26,748 nt of DNA from Mesotaenium endlicherianum. Taxonomy: Eukaryota; Streptophyta; Zygnematophyceae; Zygnematales; Mesotaeniaceae. Numbering within the stretch: position 1 is the first letter of the stretch; each line of letters starts with the position of its first letter. Where the stretch lies: contig WELA01010735.1 of assembly GCA_009602735.1 (NCBI GenBank), positions 506,958 through 533,705 on the forward strand, given 5' to 3'. Positions 1 through 9,879 of the stretch are shown one piece after another. A program made the position numbers and the translations under genes. The notes below the pieces were generated by a model. The model ran no database searches, was not told where the DNA came from, and saw only the letters and a list, made by a program, of their open reading frames with translations.

Positions 1-656
1 AAATTCACCTCTAAGTTCTGGAGAGCTTTAATGGGGTTAATGGGAGTCAAACAGCTGCTCAGCACAGCAAACCACCCTCAGACTGATGGGCAGACTGAAA
101 GAACTAACCGAGTTGTGCAGGAGGTGCTGAGAGCATATATTAACCAAAAACAAGATAATTGGGATGACCTGTTGCCTCAAATTCAGTTTGCGGTCAACAG
201 TGCGGTGCACGCGTCAACGGGCAAAACTCCTTTTGAACTCAGCCTGGGTAGAGTCCCTAACTCTCCTCTAGATGTGCTAGGAGAATCTTTAACTCACCCT
301 GAAGGGATTGACAACCCGGTCTCCCTCCAGTTAACTCAGCAGTTTGCTGACACCCTCTCAGAAGTCCAACGAAACTTGCACACGGCCCAAGAAAACCATT
401 AAAAATACGCTAATCAACACCGTCGGGAACTGACATTTTCCAAGGGGGATTTAGTCAAACTGCATTCTCAGCACCTGTACCTCTTTGGTGTGGTCAAGAA
501 AAAGCTTGGCCCTGTCTGGGTCGGTCCATATTCGGTGGTCCGTTGTGTCGGTCAGAATGCTTACAAACTGAACATGTCAGCTGAATACAAGGGTCACCCG
601 GTCTTTCCTATCTCCTTCCTGGAACCGTTCATCAAAGGTGATACACTGTTCACAGG
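1..656 (+). pseudogene. pol: Ty3/gypsy pol fragment: integrase core end and GPY/F domain
   Basis: The reading frame is open from base 1. It begins just after the second catalytic Asp of the integrase core (supplied in the complete copy by an SDRDSKF motif) and includes the catalytic Glu in QTERTN. The GPY/F region follows (VWVGPYSVV) and ends near KGDTLFTG. An in-frame TAA at 400-402 replaces a CAA codon of the complete copy; the same frame resumes after it. The chromodomain is lost at the deletion junction 656/657. Conversely, this copy keeps the base near 291-296 whose loss breaks the complete copy, so the two copies carry independent damage. It is a non-functional remnant. Confidence 0.93.
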
Positions 657-1938
657 AGGAAGGAGCTACAGCACTGGACAGGTACATCGAGACACACATC
701 GGCGTGGTCCTTTACGAAGATTATGCTAAGATGGTGGGGGCTATACAGCAGAGCAGGCCCGGTATCTTGCAGATGATTCAGAGGACAAGCTGGTCCCCAT
801 ACCGGGAATAGTGGGAGATCAGAGACTCATTTGGATGCTGAGCATGCGGCCCGATAGCTTTAAGGATACGGTATTCTACCTCACACTCTTGCCAGCTTAC
901 AATGAAGTTGAGAGAAGGAGCTGGGAGTACTTGGCCAGGGAAGCAGGACAGCAGATGTTCTCTCCCCACTGGTTCCCGTGTAAACTGAGGAAGGCTGAGC
1001 ACGGACCCCAGTACTACCAGCAGCCAACAGACTGGAGGTGGATGACCGTCACAAATAAGAAGCAGGAGTGTGACCGAGCCCAACCGGATGACTTCCACTA
1101 TGGCCTAGACGGCTATCTCATCCTACCACCTCACATTGCCCCTTGGGACCCCAGGCTGAATGGATGCCTGAGCAATATGAATGCAGAGACCAAGGAACAT
1201 AGGAGGAGGGGAAGAGACTACTTCTCTAAGGGAAAGCATGCCTTTGTCAAATGGGCAAAGAATGCAGGCCGGATAGATATCAGTAGGCTGAAGGCCAAGC
1301 AACCTCCAGCGCGCCCTAAGAAAGGGAGGTCGGTAGACTACTCCATGTCTACTAGGGAGCAGGACGACTTAGTGGACGAGACCCCTACTCTCTCCGAGGA
1401 GGAGGATGAGGAGGATGAGGAAGAAGAACAAGGCAGAGGAGAAGCATCAGCAGCAGGTACTCAGGATACCCAGGGACAGGCAGTGGCACTTCCTAAAGAA
1501 CCACGATCAGGTGTGTGGAATGTGATCCCCGTTATGGCGACAACTGGACCCCGCGCTCGCTCCCCCAGCCCACCTGCCCAAGCAGGGGAAGAAGCTGATC
1601 TGACTGTACTGGGCAGCAGACACAGACAGAAATCCCCAGAGGACAGGGGTGCCAGAAGAGGGACACGCGGGTGGGCCAGAGGTATGCCAGCCTCCCCCTC
1701 CGCTCAGGGGCATGTACCTCTAGCCAATGTATTTCAGCATCCTACTGGAATGCCTGTCTATGTGGGAATCAACACCCAAATAGTTGAAGAGCAGGCCACC
1801 ATCCTCCGTTCTCCTCGAGGGCCAACTTTAGAGCAAACAGGGTTCTTTAGAAGGCCAGCTGACAGACCTAGAGGGCTGTCCAGATCTAGGTCCAGATCTC
1901 CGTCCCCTGATCCTGAAGCCCCAGGAACCACCCCTTAA
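657..1938 (+). pseudogene. ORF3 of Ty3/gypsy copy 1, 5'-truncated
   Basis: Unrecognised protein, the counterpart of 24015-25681. The frame runs from the deletion junction, shifts once in the G run near 733-740 (one base lost), then stays open to the TAA ending at 1938. Shared blocks with the other copy include YNEVERRSWE, KPTDWRWMT-like QPTDWRWMT, LPPHIA-WDPRL and FSKGKHA. An acidic Glu/Asp run (about 1396-1440) and a Ser/Pro/Arg tail with an RSRSRSPSPDPE segment follow. The tail motif GHVPLA-V-QHP-GMPVYV is present in both copies. In this copy the acidic stretch and tail are in frame with the domain, which shows that the split in the other copy is a secondary frameshift. No signal peptide or membrane segment is visible, so it is not envelope-like. 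Confidence 0.75.
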
Positions 1939-2016
1939 GGTGACAGGCTGAAAAGATAGTCAGTAAGGGAGGCTGGTCAGGGTCAGTTTCTTTATTTAAA
2001 GCTTTTGCAGTTTAAT

Positions 2017-2033
2017 GTTGTCGAGGCGACAAC
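2017..2033 (+). other. Hairpin before the polypurine tract (copy 1)
   Basis: Perfect 7-base inverted repeat GTTGTCG/CGACAAC with an AGG loop, five bases before the purine tract. The same 17 bases occur at the same place in the complete copy (25732-25748), although the sequence just upstream is not alignable. Confidence 0.75.
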
Positions 2034-2038
2034 AAGTT

Positions 2039-2050
2039 AAGTTGGAGGGA
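2039..2050 (+). promoter_or_regulatory. Polypurine tract (plus-strand primer), copy 1
   Basis: AAGTTGGAGGGA lies one base before the LTR, the normal place for the RNase H-resistant plus-strand primer. It is identical in the complete copy (25754-25765). Confidence 0.8.
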
Positions 2051-2051
2051 T

Positions 2052-2771
2052 TGTAATGAATCAGTATATTAGTGGATATAATATTCATTTAAATATAATA
2101 GTTAATTAAGTTCAGCCTGCTGAACTTTAGTTAATAATCAGTCTGCTGGACTTTACATAATTATCAGTTTAATGACTCGGCCAAAAGCAGCAGGCTGAAG
2201 TCAACTTAAGTCAGCTTGCTGACACATTCTTTGACAGCCAGCTGACTTCCGTACTCGGTAGCAGCGAACTGCCTTGATATGCATCTAAGTGCGATATGCT
2301 AGATGAATGGCCAGATGACATCCCTATGATGGATGGCTATTCGGGATGATGGGAGATGGCGGTGGATTTGGTTAACCGAGGTCCTACCTACGTGGTTAAC
2401 TCCCGGATAGGCGGTGCCATCGCACTGACCGTTGAACAGTAAACTCATTCCATGTACATACGCTAGGCATTGCTCTCGAGTTCGGCATTCGGAAACGAGG
2501 CCAACTCTCCTGTACAGCTTACTGAGAGGGATCTGAATCCGAGGCGAGAAGCCATTGATACGCACTGTCTTCTAACCTTGCTTATGTATGAGTTTACTGA
2601 TTTGCATTACATATGCTAGTTTACTCGCATTTGACTTACGAGTATTATTCACTGCTAGTGTATTGTCCTTTGCCGTTTAACCAGTTAACGGAATTTGCCA
2701 TCAAGATTACTTGCTGATATAAAGATCTTTATTAATTGTTAATCGCTTATTTGGTAAGTCGATTCATTTCA
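2052..2771 (+). repeat. 3' LTR of Ty3/gypsy copy 1
   Basis: About 720 bases, starting TGTAATGA and ending TTTCA (TG...CA). It aligns end to end with the LTRs at 17673 and 25767, at roughly 95% identity by eye. It contains a TATAAA box (2718-2723) near the 3' end and a cluster of CAG/CTG-type inverted repeats near the 5' end (e.g. TTCAGCCTGCTGAA, 2111-2124). Confidence 0.95.
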
Positions 2772-3400
2772 ACCGACCAATTAGTATGGTCGTTATACCT
2801 AGATCAGTGGGTCCCAACTTAACGGGTTTCCCACAAAACGGCGCACCTTGCACCGTGGTCAACCAGGTAGTCACTAGGTACATAGCGGGCTGGGATCTCG
2901 TGGTCCCTTATTCTGGACAGCAGGCTTTAGAGTCGGATTTTCTACTTGCAAGTCATGTGTGCACTTTTGGGTTGGTTATTATGACCAGCTTTCACGGAAA
3001 TTAATATGGCTTCCTCGTCTGTGCTCCAATGGAAGCGAACAAGAACATTTCAGAAAGGCCTCTTTAAGATTCGTCCGTTGTCGTTAAGTTTGCTCAAATT
3101 GAAGTAGTATTGACAGAGTTATGCCTTTCGACATTTCGGGATCATATAGCGGACAAATTCTATGGTTTTGCACCTAAGTCTGTAGGATATGTTCTAGCTA
3201 CATTATGGTCATGTGAATGAGAGCGCCTTTGCTATTTAATCCTCTGCTGTTGTGTATGTGCTTATACATGCTTGTATGCCTGGTAATCAAGTGGCCATGA
3301 GTTTCCAAAGGAGAAGCTCTAATCCTCAAGTTCGCGTCTTTCTTGTACCTTGAGTTAGTGTGCAACTAAGGCACACTACGGTAAGTGAGTCAAGGTGTAG
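2772..3400. other. Unassigned non-coding DNA
   Basis: About 630 bases between the 3' LTR and the next recognisable piece. I see no convincing coding sequence (the longest open stretch, 2786-3004, has no recognisable motif), no RNA gene and no clear repeat. Part of it may belong to the degenerate LTR ending at 3518, but I could not find that LTR's start. Confidence 0.4.
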
Positions 3401-3518
3401 ATTAGTAAACAAAATTCATTATAAGGGCGGAGATTGCTCTTTGATTTTACACGCTTGCACCTATTGCTGATCTTATATATTTAAATGAAATATATGTATA
3501 TAAGCAAGGTTCATTTCA
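3401..3518 (+). repeat. 3' end of a second, degenerate LTR
   Basis: The segment ends GTTCATTTCA immediately before a primer-binding site, matching the ATTCATTTCA end of the main LTR family. A TATA-like stretch (TATATGTATATAAG, 3491-3504) lies just upstream, as in those LTRs. The rest of the LTR does not align visibly with the other three, so its left edge here is arbitrary. It is probably a 5' LTR of a related family. Confidence 0.6.
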
Positions 3519-3519
3519 G

Positions 3520-3531
3520 TGGTATTGGAGC
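3520..3531 (+). other. Primer-binding site of the degenerate element
   Basis: TGGTATTGGAGC lies one base after the LTR end. It differs by one base from TGGTATCGGAGC in the complete copy and resembles the plant initiator-Met-tRNA primer site TGGTATCAGAGC. Confidence 0.7.
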
Positions 3532-3914
3532 TCAGTCCTCTCTCGGATGTCCGTGCTTGTCTTCTTTGTCTCATGAGATAATTGTGTGAGGCTTACTTGT
3601 GTGGTATGATGAGTCTAGATGGAGCTTGGGAAGTGTACGATATAGAGCATTGCACATCCTGTCTAGGATCCTTCCACTTGCTCACCTAGTGTGTCTCTTG
3701 GCTCAATGTACTATGCGGCATACTAACTTGAATTTTCTAACCTCTTGTGTAAAGATCCACGCAATGAGAAGCCTAAAGTGGAGGCTTGATGGAAGAGGTG
3801 TATGCAAGCATCAAGGGCAGCCACAAGGGAGTTGCACCATAGCAAGTGGGATCTGACTCATTTACCTCACTTGACCATAGTCGTTGTGTATTATTATATG
3901 CAATCCACAATTAC
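3532..3914. other. Unassigned DNA after the orphan primer site
   Basis: This is where gag would be expected, but nothing resembling the gag at 18428 is visible in any frame. I see no conserved motif. It may be decayed leader sequence or unrelated insertion DNA. Confidence 0.35.
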
Positions 3915-5168
3915 TAGGAATGACCAGCTTATTAGGAAGGACTTTTTCACCTTTAGTGAAGTGAGTGCACAAAGAACTCTGTCTACAGGATACTGACTTA
4001 ACTTCCTTTCTTGCAAGTCCGATCTTCTAGAGAGTGCATCGGCAGGATTCAACTTCCCTGGTTTGTGTGTGCAATCTGGACTTGGAACTGCTCCAGCATC
4101 TGGCGCGCCAGCGGTTCTCCCTCCTCGGCAGCTTGGACTTCTTGTGGAAATGAGTAAGAGCTAGATGATCTGTAATCAACCTTAAAAGCTTTACCATGTA
4201 AGTATGCTCTCCACTGTTTGAGCACATGAAGGATAGCAAGCGGCTCTTTATCATGCACAGAATAGTTGATTTCAACTGGGTTGAATTTTATAGACTCATA
4301 CAGCACCGGGTGCCACTCCTGCTTTACCATCCTTTGCGATTTTATCCGCAGGCTGCAACAAAATAGCACCCATGGCAAAGTCAGAAGCATCGGTAACCAC
4401 TTGTATAGATTTGCTGGGGTCATACACAGCTAAGACTAGGGAAAAATAGAGAGAATCTTTGAGGGTCTGGAAAGTAGCTTGCTGCTCTTCCCCCCACACA
4501 TACCCTATGTCCTTCTTAGTAAGGTCAGTCAATTTACTGGCCTTTGTACAATAATTTTCAATGAATCTCCTGTAATAGTCAACCAACCGAAGGAAGGATC
4601 TAACTTCCGAGACTGACTGTGATACTGGCCAGTCCCTTATGGTCTGGACTTTCTTAGGATCCACACTAATGGCTTCGTTACTGACAATGTAGCCTAAGAA
4701 TTCAATAGTTTCCTTGAAGAAACCACACTTGCTCATTTTAGCATATAGTTGATTTCTTCTCAGAGTGTCCATGTTTCTCTTTTAAGTGCTCACCATGCGG
4801 AGCTTCGTTTTTAAAGAAAATTAAAAATACCATCCAATAAGATTTGCACAAACTTATCCAAGTAAGGTCCGAAAATGTCATTCATAGCACCCATGAAGGT
4901 TGCAGGAGCATTAGTCAGTCCAAATGGCATCACATTAAATTCATAGCGTCCATAACGTGTGTGAAACGCAGTCTTGTGTTCGTCCTCCTCAGTAATTCTG
5001 ATTTGATGATACCCGCTTTTGAGATCTATCTTATTGAACACTTGAGCACCAGACAGGGTATTAAGCAAGTTCTTGATTCTGGATAAAGCATACGTGTTTT
5101 TTACTGCAATTTTGTTAAGAGCTCATTAATCCACACACATTCGCATACTACAATTCTTAACAAATACA
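3915..5168 (-). pseudogene. pol: Ty3/gypsy pol fragment: RT and RNase H, broken
   Basis: The minus strand aligns with about 20970-22340 of the complete element. Recognisable blocks are [33 protein letters not shown], a connection region with GLxxYYRRFI-like sequence, [16 protein letters not shown] (RNase H Asp) and YSVHDKE. It is clearly dead: the RT catalytic FLDD is LLDG here, and there are shifts near 4790-4810, 4300-4420 and 4150-4190. About 125 bases corresponding to roughly 22200-22325 are deleted near 3940. The 5' edge at about 5168 abuts the end of hAT-1. The fragment has no LTR or gag and lies opposite to the elements on either side. Confidence 0.92.
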
Positions 5169-5931
5169 GGGTTACGTCGTACGCTTATGCGCTTAGTTCA
5201 ACTAATACGCTAGTCTGCTTAGACCGATACATGTAAAATTGTCCCAAGTCCGCTTAGTATGCCTAGTACGCCAAGTCTTGACGACGTTGACGTGACGTAG
5301 AGTCGACGTCGACGTTTCTTGTCGGTCGCACGTGTAAGAGTACAACGTCGTGGTTCTTACCTTTTTTTTGTTTATATGGTACTTTTTTTAATTGCCTTGG
5401 ATTATTTCTTTTCGGCTGCCCAGTCTTAGTACGCCTAGTACGCTATGTGCGCTTTGTTCGCTACGCTTTGACAAATAAATTTTATTGAAGACCTTTGGCA
5501 TTAATATTTCCATAACTGTACACGATTCTTCATTTGAATCAACACTTACTTGTAGTTTATATCATTTTTCCTCTAATAAGTATGCGACAACAATGTGTTG
5601 CATGGTTGTTATGTTTTATTATGACATGTGTATGATTGGTTGCAAATGATTTTCTAAGGAACTTCATGATTGAATTAACTTATTGAGAGTGATGTCAAAT
5701 GTTTTCACTTCACAATGGCACTTACATATTTACGAATTACAGCAACAATTAAACACATAATGCACCACTGTTCTCTCATCTTATGTCGCTAACTCTATAC
5801 CATGTACATTTATTACACATCATGCAACATTATATCATAGTGCACCAATGATTGAATTCAAATGTGTTTCCTCATTTTCACATTAAGTACATCCTAGCTC
5901 TATTATGTACACGCTCATTTCAATACCACAT
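5169..5931 (-). other. hAT-1 3' region with subterminal GTACGC motifs
   Basis: No gene seen. The outer part (5170-5470) is rich in short GTACGC, TACGC and GACGTCGACG-type motifs: GTACGC at 5179, 5266, 5429 and 5438, plus AGTCGACGTCGACGT around 5292-5306. The inner part (about 5465-5931) is AT-rich and ordinary, and is probably the 3' UTR and downstream region of the transposase gene. Confidence 0.5.
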
Positions 5932-8900
5932 CTAGCAATTCATTAATCTAGCTTTTCTTCTTCCCGGTGCTGCAACAATAGGAAGCCCGACCATCTCCTC
6001 TTCCTCCACCTCTTCATCATCCTCCGACTCACTCAACAACACATCCACGTTAGGACCCTCCTCCGAAGGGAACTCCGCTTCAACAACCCATGGAGTGGCA
6101 CCGACACTTAGCCCAAGGAAGTCCACACTCTTTTCCTGAAGTCTCAACATGGAATGCACATACACTAACCTCTTTGCCCTACTAGCAAGCAACCTATTCC
6201 AAAGTGGACTATGAACAAACTCGTACTCAGACCAATTTCTCTCACATGCAGCTGCTGAACCAGGTTGCGACAAATTCCTCATAGCAAGGAGCCGAAGATT
6301 AGGGCATGGGCTTCCATATGTTTCCCATCATATGTGAGCAGGCATCATGGTCTTGTTAGCCTTCATTGCTTCATCGCCAAAATGCTCACCACTTTGACGG
6401 TAGAGCGTCAACTCTTGATCCACCAACGCTCGGTCCGCCACACCTCCTCCAACAAGGGTATCCCGCACGTCGCACCAGTTGGTGAGTAGACACTTGTCAG
6501 CGGTCCAAGACTCATGGTCCTGAAATTCGGGGTCCAGATAGTAGCCTGCAGTGAAACAAAGTCAAAAGCAAGTCAGTAAGCAAGCAAGCAAGAGGGTTGC
6601 AGCAGGCAATAACAAGGCCAATTTCAGGGCAAAAAAATAGAGCTGCAGCAACGAAGAAATGCAGCAGAAGCAGGGCAAAAAAATGGAGCAGCAGCAGGGC
6701 AAAAGTAAAGCACCACAAAGAAAAATAGATTCAGCACGCCAAGAAAAATGGGGCAGCAACAGGGCACAAAGAGAGCAACAGGGCAGGAAAAGGGGACAAT
6801 AGCAAGGCACAAAGAGAGGGCACCAGCAGAGCAGAAAAAGAGAGCAGGAGGGCGAACAAAGGGGAGAGCAGCAGGGCAAGAAAAGGGCTGGGAGCTGGGC
6901 AGACAAAGGGGAGAGCAGCAGGCCAGAAAAAGGGGAGAGCAGAAGGGCAATAAAGCGGCAGCAGCGGAGCAAAAAAACGGCCAAAAGCAGGGTAAAATAA
7001 GGGGCAGGAGTAGGGCAGAGAAAGGGAGGAGTAGGTCAGAAAAAAGGGGATAGCAGGAGGCCACAAAATGGGTAGCAGGAGGGCAAAAAAAGGGCCGGGA
7101 GGATGGCAAAAAAAGGGCCAGGAGCAGGGGCTAGCAGCTGGGCAGAAAAAGAGGAGAGCAGGACCTCAAAACAAGGGCAGGGAGAAGGGCAAACAAAGGG
7201 CCAAGAGCAGGGAAGAAAAAGGGGAGCAGGCCAAAATGAGGGGAGAGCAGCAGGGCACAAAAAGGGCCTGCAGCAGGGCAGAAAAAAGGCCAGCAGCAGG
7301 GGCCAGCAGTAGGGCAGAAAAAGGGGAGAGGAAGCCAGGAAAAGGAGAGACAAAGGGCCAGCAGCAGGGCAAAAGAAGGCCCAGCAGCAGGGGCCAGCAG
7401 CAGGGCAGAAGAAGGGGAGAGCAGGCCAAAAAAAGGGGAGAGCAAGAGCTCAAAAAAAGGGCCGGGAGAGGGGCAAAAACAGGGTCAAGAGGAGGGCAAG
7501 GGGAGAGCAGCAGGCCGGAAAAAGGAGCAGCAACAGGGCAAAAAAAGGGACAGCGGCGGGCCAAAAGAAAGAAATAGCAGCAGGCCAAAAAAAGCAAGAA
7601 GCAGCAGAGCAGAAAGAGAGGGCAACAACAAGGCAATATGCGAGCACCAGCAAGGCAAAAAAAGGGCATCAGCAGGCCAAAACAAAGGGGCAGCAGCAGG
7701 CAAAACAAAGTGCAGCAGCAGGCCAATAAAAGGGGGCAGTAGCAAGCCAAAGAAAGAGCGGCAGTAGGGCAAGAAAAAGAATCCAAGCAATGCATAAAAA
7801 TTGCAGCAGGAGGGAGAAATACAGCAGCAGGAAATAACAATAACAATAGCAAGACATAAAATGCAGCAATACCAGAAAAGCAAAAGAGCAACAACAAGTG
7901 AGTTGCAGTGAAATACACACTTGCATGCAAAATGTAGCGGGCTGTGAAGTTGCTCCCAGCGAGCGGCCACGTCTTTCTTAGCTTGGGATCTTTGTTGAGC
8001 CCTGAGCCCTAGAACCTCGTGAATATGCTTTGTAATGGCACACATGCGATCCCAAATCTTCTTGAGAGAAGGTTGTGGAGAGTCAACAAGCCGAAGGAGG
8101 ACCACTATTGGCTCACAAACAACTACCCATACCTTCATTCGCTCCCAAACCTGGTCGTCGCGAACTAGGTCTTTGATCTTTGTAGCCTCACTTACACAAC
8201 TGTTCTTTGTTGCCCACTCAAGCCACCTACTGTCAGACACAATAGCTTGCAAGGTATCCCTTACAGCGATGAGTCTTTGCAAGCAAAGAAAATTACTAGC
8301 AAACCTCGTTGGTCCTGGCTTCAACAAATCTAACCTATTCTTAAGCCTTGCCCCATGCTCACGGTAAAGAGCGTGAGGCATGTGGTGGTTTGCCACAAAT
8401 TGCACCAGCGATTTGAACCTCTCGATAATATCCTCTAGCTCTAAAATCTTTCCTAGATCTTTCAGCAGCAAGTCTAAAATGTGGGCAGCACAAGGCGTCC
8501 AATATATGTGCGAGTACTTCTCAATAACCACCCTACAACCAGCTACAATGTTGGCTGCTGAATCGGTGCAAAGCTGTACAACATGTTCAGACCCTACCTT
8601 CTCCACGGCTTCAAGCAAGTGCTTGCCAATGTAGTCACTCGTCTTCCTAGCTCCCTCATTGTTAATAGCATCCACGAACATCTCAACGCCTGCTGTAACC
8701 ATAAGAACGTTCAGAAGAGGATGTCCGCATGGATCTGTCCACCCATCTGCTACAACGCTACAACCCGTCATGGGTAGCCCCTTTTTCTGACTCTGCTCCC
8801 AAGCTTCTATCCTCGACATCTCTTTGTCTAGCAGGCTACTTCCCAAAGGCTTATCTTTGAGAGGGACATACACTACGCCCGTTTGCTGAGTGTACTTACT

Positions 8901-9515
8901 TACTGCAACCAACATGTCACTAAAGAACTTGCTACGGGCAATATTGAATACTGAACCAGTACCGTAGAAGAAGCGAGCGACAATCTCATGAACTGCATCA
9001 GCATTCAACCTTTGAAAGATCTCTCTAAGAGAAGTTTGTCTCGTCTCCCTCTCAAGAGAAGATTCCCCAGCACTTGCAAGTGCAGCAATTTCTAAGCTAG
9101 TACCGGAAGAAATCCTACCCAATACGCGACTCCGTGCAGCAGCCATGGCACTTTTAGTACGTCTCTTTCCCAAGAGCGTGCCCGACGTATCATTCTCACG
9201 CCTAATCATGAGAGCCACAACATCAGCAGGAACCTTCCCACACTGTCCAATATCCTTAAGTCCTCCGGTAAGATGCCCACGAATCCTGGTCACACCAGCA
9301 GAAAAGATTCTGTTGCAGTAGTTGCACTTCACCTTTGGATGTGCATTCTTATGCACGGTGGCTGCAACAATGGACACATGGCCCCATTCAACAGAACTTG
9401 TGGCGCGCAGAGGGGTTATAGTGGCTGTTAAATTTCTAGTAGACGCTCTCATTGCAACAAGCGTTGATCCGGACGAAGTGGAAGGCTGAGACATGATGCG
9501 TGTGAAATCTGCCAT
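5932..9515 (-). pseudogene. hAT-1 transposase (BED finger, DUF659, hAT C-terminal), two exons
   Basis: hAT transposases cut and join transposon ends with an RNase H-like DDE core and act as multimers in the nucleus. Exon 1 (9515-7925) carries a BED-type finger (C64, C67, H81, C92). A DUF659 core follows, with ADGWTD (D257) and CTDSA (D318). Exon 2 (6545-5932) begins GYYLDP-like and carries the hAT C-terminal dimerisation block (ACERNWSEY, RLVYVHSMLRL) and an acidic tail. Joining 7925 to 6545 keeps the frame and aligns gap-free with HSPMHAAGYVLHP of hAT-2. Total length is about 734 codons. An in-frame TGA at 6330-6328 replaces the first Trp of the conserved WW pair, so the gene is inactive as written. 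ATG at 9494 is an alternative start. Conserved domains make the call secure; the splice model is inferred. Confidence 0.88.
6546..7924 (-). repeat. hAT-1 intron filled with degenerate minisatellite; GC-AG splice sites
   Basis: This 1379-base intron starts GCAAGT (7924-7919), a GC-type donor, and ends CTGCAG (6551-6546). A GT donor two residues further is possible but would insert two extra residues. Most of it (about 6590-7860) consists of short degenerate units of roughly 20-30 bases, on the plus strand like GCAGCAGGGCAAAAAAAGGG. The transcribed strand is therefore almost pure pyrimidine with CTGCTG interruptions. Long open frames across it on both strands reflect composition only. Confidence 0.75.
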
Positions 9516-9589
9516 AAACAAGAAGAATAAGGAGACAGTCTAGATTAAGAAAATAAAAAGCACTTGAACTTAAACAAGAAAAGCAAGCA

Positions 9590-9860
9590 TTAAGCCAGCC
9601 CGCCTTGACCAAAGCAAGCAAGGGCAGCGGACAGCCTCGACGGAAGCAAGAAAGGGGCGAGCGACTGCAGCAATGCAGCAGCCAGCCCGCCTCAACTAAA
9701 GCAAGAAAGGGGTGCGCGGCTGCAGCACTGCTGCAGCCAGCCGGTCTCGATCAGAGCACGCAAGGAACGGACGGCTGCAGCACTGCTGCAGTCAGCCCGT
9801 CCCGACCACAGCAAGAAACGGGCAAGCAACTGCAGCATGATGCAGCATGATAAAAAAACA
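9590..9860. repeat. Minisatellite, four units of about 55-60 bases
   Basis: Four imperfect GC-rich units lie just upstream of the hAT-1 start. Each has a CAGCCCG-type block, an AAAGCAAGAAAGGGG-like block and a CTGCAGCACTGCTGCAG-like palindromic block. The array is likely 5' UTR, intron or promoter of hAT-1. Confidence 0.7.
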
Positions 9861-9879
9861 GGGGGCACTACACACACCA

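Larger units (their letters stand above)
1..2771 (+). mobile_element. Ty3/gypsy retrotransposon, 3' part (copy 1)
   Basis: This is the 3' part of a chromodomain-type Ty3/gypsy element; its 5' part lies outside the window. Order: integrase C-terminal half, ORF3 fragment, hairpin, polypurine tract, 3' LTR. The segment matches 22792-26487 of the complete copy. About 950 bases corresponding to roughly 23447-24400 are missing, with the junction at 656/657. That deletion removed the chromodomain, the spacer and the coiled-coil start of ORF3. Integrase and LTR parts are about 95-96% identical to the complete copy by eye, whereas ORF3 is far more diverged. The LTR is followed by unrelated DNA rather than a primer site, so it is the 3' LTR. 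Confidence 0.95.

Noticed and set aside
2786-3004. 72-codon frame after LTR copy 1
   Set aside because: No conserved motif or homology visible to any element protein; length is compatible with chance.
6328-6330. Selenocysteine or stop-codon recoding at TGA
   Set aside because: The aligned residue is Trp in relatives, hAT-2 has a TAG as well, and nuclear genes of streptophytes use the standard code; ordinary nonsense mutation is sufficient.
6590-7860. CRISPR-like repeat array
   Set aside because: Units are degenerate and directly adjoining with no regular spacers; context is a eukaryotic transposon intron.
7485-7924. Extension of the hAT-1 frame past exon 1
   Set aside because: The Leu/Phe/Cys-rich stretch is intron read-through; homology to hAT-2 resumes only at 6545.
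6500-7930. Many long open frames on both strands (up to 254 codons, Leu/Pro/Cys- or Lys/Gly/Gln-rich)
   Set aside because: They overlap in several frames and follow the repeat unit; they are products of skewed composition in the hAT-1 intron, not genes or membrane proteins.
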